Shown here piece after piece: positions 1-64,000 of a DNA stretch of 64,000 nt. The position numbers and the translations under genes were made by a program. Source of the stretch: Protula sp. h YS-2021 (taxonomy: Eukaryota > Annelida > Polychaeta > Sabellida > Serpulidae); the NCBI GenBank assembly GCA_949752745.1, contig OX457025.1, positions 47,357,601 through 47,421,600 on the forward strand, written 5' to 3'. Below the pieces are notes generated by a model. That model saw nothing but the letters and a program-made list of their open reading frames with translations, made no database searches and had not been told where the DNA came from. Within the stretch, counting starts at the first letter, position 1, and every line of letters starts with the position of its first letter.

Positions 1-281
1 AGGTCGCTTCCCACAGAAGCACTGGTTTGTTTGTTGCATGTGAAGCAAGATGTGAGTTCAGATATCGTTGTAGGCGTATTTTTCATTGTTTGTCTTCGTA
101 GGTTTTATAATTCCTCCGCTAACAATTTTTTTATAATTTTAGGTTTTATAATTCCTCCGGCGGCAATTTTCGAGGTGTTTGGTAAGTGCAGTGTTTACCG
201 CTCTAAAGACAGCTCTGGATCAACGCCTTGCGACAATCCTGATTATTTTCACTACCAGAGTGCTTACATTTTTTTTTGCAG
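1..281. other. Intron upstream of the first exon in the window
   Basis: Non-coding. It contains a 19-bp direct repeat (aggttttataattcctccg) at 100-118 and 141-159, a 41-bp tandem duplication. A T-rich tract runs into the AG at 280-281, the acceptor for the first exon. Confidence 0.7.
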
Positions 282-58801
<58,520 letters not shown>

Positions 58802-59062
58802 GTAGGTGTTTCAGTGTAAGCGAGGGTGGTTTTACAGACACCATATTTCCTCCACCAGTGTATGTGTATGTGATGTACTCTCCTCAGTCGGGGCCTTTCC
58901 CAGCTATCAAAGCGTTGGAAACGAAATTTTTATATATATATATTTCATACAGAAAAATGCTGACTTTTATAAGAAATTGAGAAAAAATAGTTATACTGAT
59001 ATCCTATTTTGCATTTGAGATCGACTCGTTTTAAAACGAAAACAATGTGACATTGTTTAAAA
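58802..59062. other. Start of the last, incomplete intron
   Basis: No recognised feature apart from a short TA run near 58931-58942. Confidence 0.5.
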
Positions 59063-60433
59063 TAAGTATATATCAAGCAAATAAGAAGGTATATATTTTT
59101 CTGGGCCACATAAAGCATTTGACTGTAGTGGGCCTATTCCGAAATAGACAAACGAAGATTAAAGGCCGTAAAACTTCAACGAGACTGAGATCCGCCAGTC
59201 TCTTCTGGAGTCGAAAGTGCCTTATTTCCCTAGGTGTCCCAGGATATCTTGGCCCCCTCTTGGTCTCCTCTCTGATATATTGGCTTCCTAGGGAACAAGA
59301 TATCTTGGAATGTCGTGGTCCCTTTGATCAATTCATGTGGAAACTTTATATAAAAAAATAATAAAAATGATTTCATCATCAAACAAATATCAGTTAGTTT
59401 TATGGGATGGTAATTCCTATTTCCAAAGCGTGAGCCATATTTTGACCGGTTTCCAAAACACCCACAAAAACCTTCGATGGCAGTCGCAAAATACTAAAGT
59501 CAGTCAGGGTTGCCACAGTCAGGAAAAAGTCAGGAGAGTCAGGAAAAAAATTATAGTCAGGAAAAGTCAGGAAAATCTGTTCTGAGTCAGGAAAAGTCAG
59601 GAAAATATTCTGAAAAGTCAGTGAAAGTCAGGAAACTCATGTTATTTTTTATTTTCTTCATTTTTCAAGTAATAGTCAGATGTTGATTGTTTCGTTCTCC
59701 CAATGATGATTTCTTCAAATCAAACACATTGGTTTTCTACATCACACTTTCTAGACATCTGCATTGATTCTGGAGCTTTATACCAGCACGAAAAACATAT
59801 CATGCTTTAATGCCTTAGATAACCGAAGCACTAGGGCTGAGTTGGCGTGTTGTCCGTAGCTTGATAGTAAAGGGCACGTAGAATCTAAAGCCTTGTTGCG
59901 AAATTGCGATATTTTATCCAAGCAAAGATACATCATTTAATCAGTTATGTACATCCTCTGTGTCTCTTCTTTCACAAAGAGGATCCTTTCAAGTGTGAAC
60001 GTGGGAAAAAGTAAAGACTTGAACTCGGGATGAGGGACGGTGTGGAAGAGGGTCTAAAGCGCCCATCAAGAATATATAAGCTGTGCGCTGCGAAAGGCCG
60101 TATCCCATGAAACATTTTTAAAGAATATCTGTATCTGTTCAGTATTAGTGAATGTCAAACTGAGGGAGAAGAACATCTGATGGAACAGCACCTGTAAAGT
60201 TGCTATTATATCACATGTGGATTATTTCTCTACATCCTGCAGAAATTTAAAGAAAGATATTCTTTTATTGCTACTGAACGTTTATCTTTTTGGATGAGTG
60301 TTTGTGTCATTGAAGATATTCGTTAAGCAGCAAGATAACTATTTTTCAGACTGAAGAAAAAAGAGAGGTTGAAGTAAATTTGTAAACTGAAAAATATCGA
60401 AATGTCAAGCAAAGAAACGTATTTTTTTAGGGG

Positions 60434-61195
60434 ATGGTCAAAAGAGCAAATTTTAATCATGGGTCGCTGATGTACCAGGTGACGGGGAAAAAGGCGCATT
60501 GTAAACTTTGCCATGTTTCCTTTCGTCGTGGCAATATGGGAATGAGAGCATTGCCGAAACATTATAAATTGGTAAAACATGTAAATGCAGAGTATGCACG
60601 CCAGAATTGGAATATCTTCAGCCCTAAAACAGCTGTGTCACAATCAACAGACAATACACGTAACGAAAAAGTTTCTGAAGAATCTAGCCCATCCACTTCT
60701 AGACAAGTATAATCTACCACAAATGCCTCATTGTTGTCTCAGTTTGTAAGCCGCGAGGAGGTTCTTCGTGCCGAGATTAAAAAAGTAGAGGACAACTCTA
60801 GTTTTAATTCGTCAACCGATGTTAGAGACATATTCCGCAAAATGTTCCCAGATAGTGACATAGCCGAAAAATTCAATATGCAACGTACAAAACCCTCCTA
60901 TATCGTTGTCCATGGGCTCGCCCCATATTTCAAGGACAAGTTAGTTAAAAGCGTTTGTTCAAGTGATACTTATGTACTACTGTATAACGAATCAAGAAAA
61001 AGGATTACAAAAGACGAGCAAATGGATGTAATGGTCAGACACTGGGTAAATTCTGAAGTTGTCGCACAATATCTTGATTCAAAGTTCGTGGGTCATAAAA
61101 CAGCCAAAGATCTTCTCAATAACTTCAACGATGCGGCAAAAGCCTTGCCACCATACTTGCTCTTACAGGTCGGCAGTGATGGACAAAACATTACA

Positions 61196-61262
<67 letters not shown>

Positions 61263-61276
61263 GCAACAACAATTAG
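60434..61276 (+). pseudogene. hAT-type transposase N-terminal half with BED-like zinc finger, broken
   Basis: One frame from ATG 60434 to a stop at 61274-61276, interrupted by TAA at 60710-60712. Residues ~13-52 hold a finger-like CKLCHVSF...LPKHYKLVKH (Cys-x2-Cys, His-x5-His), as in BED/hAT DNA-binding domains. The second part (FRKMFPDSDIAEKFNMQR, GLAPYFKDKL, DEQMDVMVRHW, YLDSKFVGH) resembles the hAT-like family that continues DG.N.NWK. Here the frame runs instead into an (AAT)n tract encoding Asn and stops, so the catalytic C-terminal part is missing. The T-rich 'tttttttag' before 60434 could be an old splice acceptor. No reason to think it is host-functional. Confidence 0.75.
61196..61262 (+). 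repeat. (AAT)22 microsatellite
   Basis: A pure AAT run inside the hAT ORF; it appears where the transposase reading frame loses homology. Confidence 0.96.
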
Positions 61277-61548
61277 CTGTCTGTTGTTCGAACGTTAATT
61301 GATTGGAACATAATCTTATGATTATAAGCACTCTGATATTCAATATTAAGGTTATCTTACGTAATTATATTGAATGAAATATGTAGATTTATTATATCAT
61401 ATGTATCTATTCGAGTATAAGCCTTATGGAATACGGGAAAAAGAAAAAATTATATGTGGAAAAAAGTCAGGAAAAAGTCATGAAAAGATCAGGAAAAAAT
61501 TAGGCAAAAGTCAAGAAAAATGGTTCGTAAAAATTTGGGACAACCCTG

Positions 61549-62277
61549 AATTTAAAGTGGAAAGTACGAGATCTTTTCTGAGTTGGTAAACTGTGATGCT
61601 ATTCTCCGAACAGTCGCACACAGCAGCGTTGAGTTTGGGCGACGGAGAATGTAATACTTCCTACAAGCCTCGATGCTAGCTACCGATATGAGTGTATTTT
61701 TACCATGTGAATGCAATGCTGCAGCAAACTTGACTCAGTAGTTCCCCCTGTTGGGTGGGGGGGGGGCACTTGTTTCTATAGCAAGTGCGTCTAATATACC
61801 CATCCTAGTTGGTGAACGGGACGTTAAACACCAAACAAACAAACAAACTCAGTAGTGACTTACCTAAAAAGCTCTAGATCTGCCGTAAAACCCTTTACAA
61901 AACGTAGGAAGGCAGATCGCAGGATGTTGAAATGTAAACTGACGTTGGAGTGAACTGACATTTTTGTACGATGCTGGTCACATTTTATGTACAAGTTTCA
62001 GTATATTGAGAAACAAAATATATCATATTTACATTTTTTATGTTTGTATTAACAGGGGGACAAAGATAGCTTAGGATAACTTGCCATCCGTATTTGATAC
62101 AAGTTATGGTAGAAGGGACTAAAATACCCTGGCTTTCTTGTCCTCGGGGAGGGGGGCAAGATATAGAGAGCGGGTGGTGGGGGCGGGGGCGGGTGACAGA
62201 TATCCTGTTACAGCTTGATAAAACTTATTTGCTTAATACATTCTTATTTTAAATAATAGGTTGTTATTGTTGTTTTT
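61549..62277. other. Last intron, segment after the hAT element
   Basis: A small hairpin element at 61768-61848: CACTTGTTTCTATAGCAAGTG, 'cgtctaatatacccatccta', GACGTTAAACACC and (AAAC)n, a copy of 49768-49883. G-rich patches at 61759-61766 and 62150-62195. No gene. Confidence 0.65.
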
Positions 62278-62715
62278 AGCCCATCCGACTTTCGCGATGG
62301 GCTACACTCATCACTTGTGGGGTATCCGTCGTCCGTCATGTGTGTGTGTGTAAACAATTTCTCAAAATGCCACTCTTCCTACATTTCATTTTGAAATTTG
62401 GCAGCATTGTTTCCTAAGTATTTAACGCAGCCTGTGTATTTGTGATTTAACGACATTGGACAAAATATTGGCCACATTTAGGGAAACAAACAAAAGTGCG
62501 TCTTTTCTACAAATCTTGCCTGATTGTGTAAATTTTACAGGAGTGTACTCCTGAAGTCCCTACTCGTATTTTGTTTGACGATTTGGCCAAAAATGGCAAA
62601 AAATTCAAATCATAGTGCTCCTACTTGTTGCTTCTGCACAAATGGTGGAGGCCTGTTTGGTCTGTCGGTGAGCACATTCGAAAGCAAAGCAAGAGGCATA
62701 TTTTGTCATTTTCTT
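62278..62715 (+). repeat. Hairpin-headed element AGCCCATC...GATGGGCT
   Basis: A perfect 8-bp stem (62278-62285 / 62296-62303), then 'gggtatccgtcgtccgtcat' and (GT)n. The body has 'ctcaaaatgccactcttcct' and 'aaatttggcagcattgtttc', the GAATGTTCCC-class sequence. This copy joins hairpin, GTCC linker and T-rich body in one unit. Confidence 0.75.
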
Positions 62716-63000
62716 CCCTCATACTCCAGCCATAATTTGGCTGAGGGCTATTACTATCGATCGCTTTGTCCGTCCGTATGTTTGTCTGTAAACAATTGTG
62801 CGCTCATAGTTTTGAAACTTCAAAATAATCGAAATCGAAAATAGGTGAAAACTCTGCATATTGATTCAGATATTAAGAAGTTTTTCCACGGAATTTTTTT
62901 GTGAAGCCTTTTTACTACTGGTTCCTTCATATATTGAAGGAATTTGCATTGTAAATGTTCAACTCCTAGGTTTGATCCGGATCGATGGAAAATTATCGAA
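62716..63000 (+). repeat. Hairpin-headed element CCCTC...AGCCA-TAAT-TTGGCT-GAGGG
   Basis: Nested stems at 62716-62747, then 'ctttgtccgtccgtatgttt' and 'gtctgtaaacaattgtgcgc'. Directly downstream of the previous element and in the same orientation. Confidence 0.7.
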
Positions 63001-64000
63001 ATGACATTGCCCGAAATTTACGAAATCCGCGTACTTTGAAAGCACTATTGGTGTATTTCGCATAGCTCATCGAAAATGGGTTTTGTTGGTTTTGAAAACA
63101 TTCACTTAAAACCAAAAATGTATGCACCTTGCAACTGGGAATCGAAACTTTTTGGCTACAGAGAAAACGGATATGCCTTTCGCAGTTCGCAGTTTGAGTT
63201 AAGTGTCTTTTTGTGTACTCACTTTTGTGTGTTCATAAAATATCGTTTCAAATGATATCCATATCCAAGACCCCATATTTATTTTATTGAGAGATTTAAT
63301 TTAAAAAATGGAGGGATTATCTTCGTAAATCCGTCCTATGCCTTTAGCCCACGCACTTTTGCGTCACAATATTTTGAAAGTAGCAGCAGCGATTAAAACT
63401 CATAGCATCAGTTCCTCTTAGTCCAACATGGACCTGGAATCTTCACTGACCTTGCTTTGTCGTCTGAAACAACGATGCTGATGTCGTTCATGCTTTCGGC
63501 AATTGACAGCAACTACACTTACCACAACGCTGAGTCTGTCCAGGCAGTCATTCTTTGTGGTACAAAGTATCGCTCTGGCTGGGGGCTTTGCATCTGCCTA
63601 TGTTATGTTTTGCAGGTAATATTTATAGTTCTGCTTCCCATACAAACGGTGGTTTACGTTATCGTGCAAGGCATACTTTTTCAATATCCCCCTTTATAGG
63701 TTTTGCATGCAGTATTTATTGTTCTGCCTCCAACAAAAGTATATATAGCCCCATTCCAACATTAATTCATGTTAGTGGTTCAAAACTGTAAGGTCTTTAA
63801 GCTACATTATAATTATCCCGGGCTTAAAGTAATCAATATTGTCTACACATGGGAACAGTGTAAACCGGCTTGAACAAAATTATGTGAAAAAAGCCCCTCC
63901 GTACCCTGATCCCAGGTAGGTCTTAAGTGGAGCTGTAGTATTTTTTAATCGGTTGAGCATAATAAACGGATAGTTTTAAGAGAAACACAAGCAATGATGT
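63001..64000. other. End of window, intronic
   Basis: No CEP290 exon, repeat or other gene recognised. Several open frames of 60-80 codons have no coiled-coil character or homology I know. Confidence 0.5.

Larger units (their letters stand above)
59505..61548 (+). mobile_element. hAT-superfamily transposon, 2,044 bp, inactive
   Basis: CAGGGTTGCCAC at 59505 pairs with the right end ...CAACCCTG at 61548 (8-bp core CAGGGTTG perfect). About nine subterminal copies of 'agtcaggaaaa' lie at 59517-59633 and more at 61466-61530, all in the same orientation. It encloses a BED-like finger ORF and a truncated transposase. An 8-bp target duplication was not recognisable. Confidence 0.82.
59063..62265. 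mobile_element. Split ends of a TAACACCGTATTATTT-family element around a hAT insertion
   Basis: The left end 59063-59155 ('tttaaaataagtatatatca', 'agcaaataagaag', 'cctattccgaaatagac') and right end 62228-62265 ('cttatttgcttaatacattc', 'ttattttaaataatag') are in the inverted arrangement of the 30035-30484 element. Between them lie the 2,044-bp hAT element and a small hairpin element. Nesting is an inference; the ends could belong to two separate copies. Confidence 0.5.

Overview
The window looks like 64 kb of animal nuclear DNA, most likely from a lophotrochozoan and probably a mollusc. It is AT-rich and intron-rich. It has degraded LINE, hAT and MITE elements, a tRNA-derived SINE, and short elements ending in ACGTTAAACACC(AAAC)n, a tail I associate with mollusc repeats. 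The phylum call is an inference; the sequence alone does not name a species.

Nearly everything lies inside one gene on the + strand: the CEP290 orthologue (centrosomal/ciliary transition-zone coiled-coil protein). I assembled 29 consecutive internal coding exons between 282 and 58801. All junctions are GT/AG, every codon phase closes, and together they give 4,329 nt (1,443 codons) with no stop. From recalled human CEP290 (about 2,479 aa) they correspond to roughly residues 832-2215, and many exons align without gaps. The first exons (about one third of the protein) lie upstream of the window and the last ~265 codons lie downstream. Coding sequence is only about 7% of the window. I see no gene on the - strand and no bacterial features.

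Layout: exons 1-9 (0.3-13.3 kb) cover the middle coiled coils. Exons 10-13 (13.5-19.5 kb) match the region I know as the CEP209_CC5 coiled-coil family. Exons 14-18 (20.7-32.1 kb) include the best conserved block (EANSRAPT, LALKEKQQ). Exons 19-29 (34.2-58.8 kb) lead into the C-terminal third. Intron 27 is the largest (10.9 kb) and repeat-filled. From 58802 to the end is an unfinished intron.

The introns hold the accessory biology: three LINE reverse-transcriptase remnants of CR1/L2 type plus a possible fourth fragment of another LINE; a 2.0-kb hAT transposon with a BED-like finger and a broken transposase, apparently nested in an older terminal-repeat element; a 1.5-kb TA-flanked MITE with ~150-bp inverted ends; several smaller foldbacks and MITEs; a tRNA-like SINE; minisatellites, one of exactly 29 x 25 bp with an 11-unit higher-order repeat; and microsatellites close to exon edges.

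The most interesting unexplained pattern is a dispersed set of elements that start with a CCC...GGG hairpin, continue into a run of GTCCGTCTGTC, and often carry 140-175 bp internal tandem repeats. Every copy I found points the same way as the host gene. The other notable points are an exon 4/5 boundary that matches the human CEP290 exon 26/27 boundary exactly, and a tandemly duplicated 3' splice site in front of exon 8.
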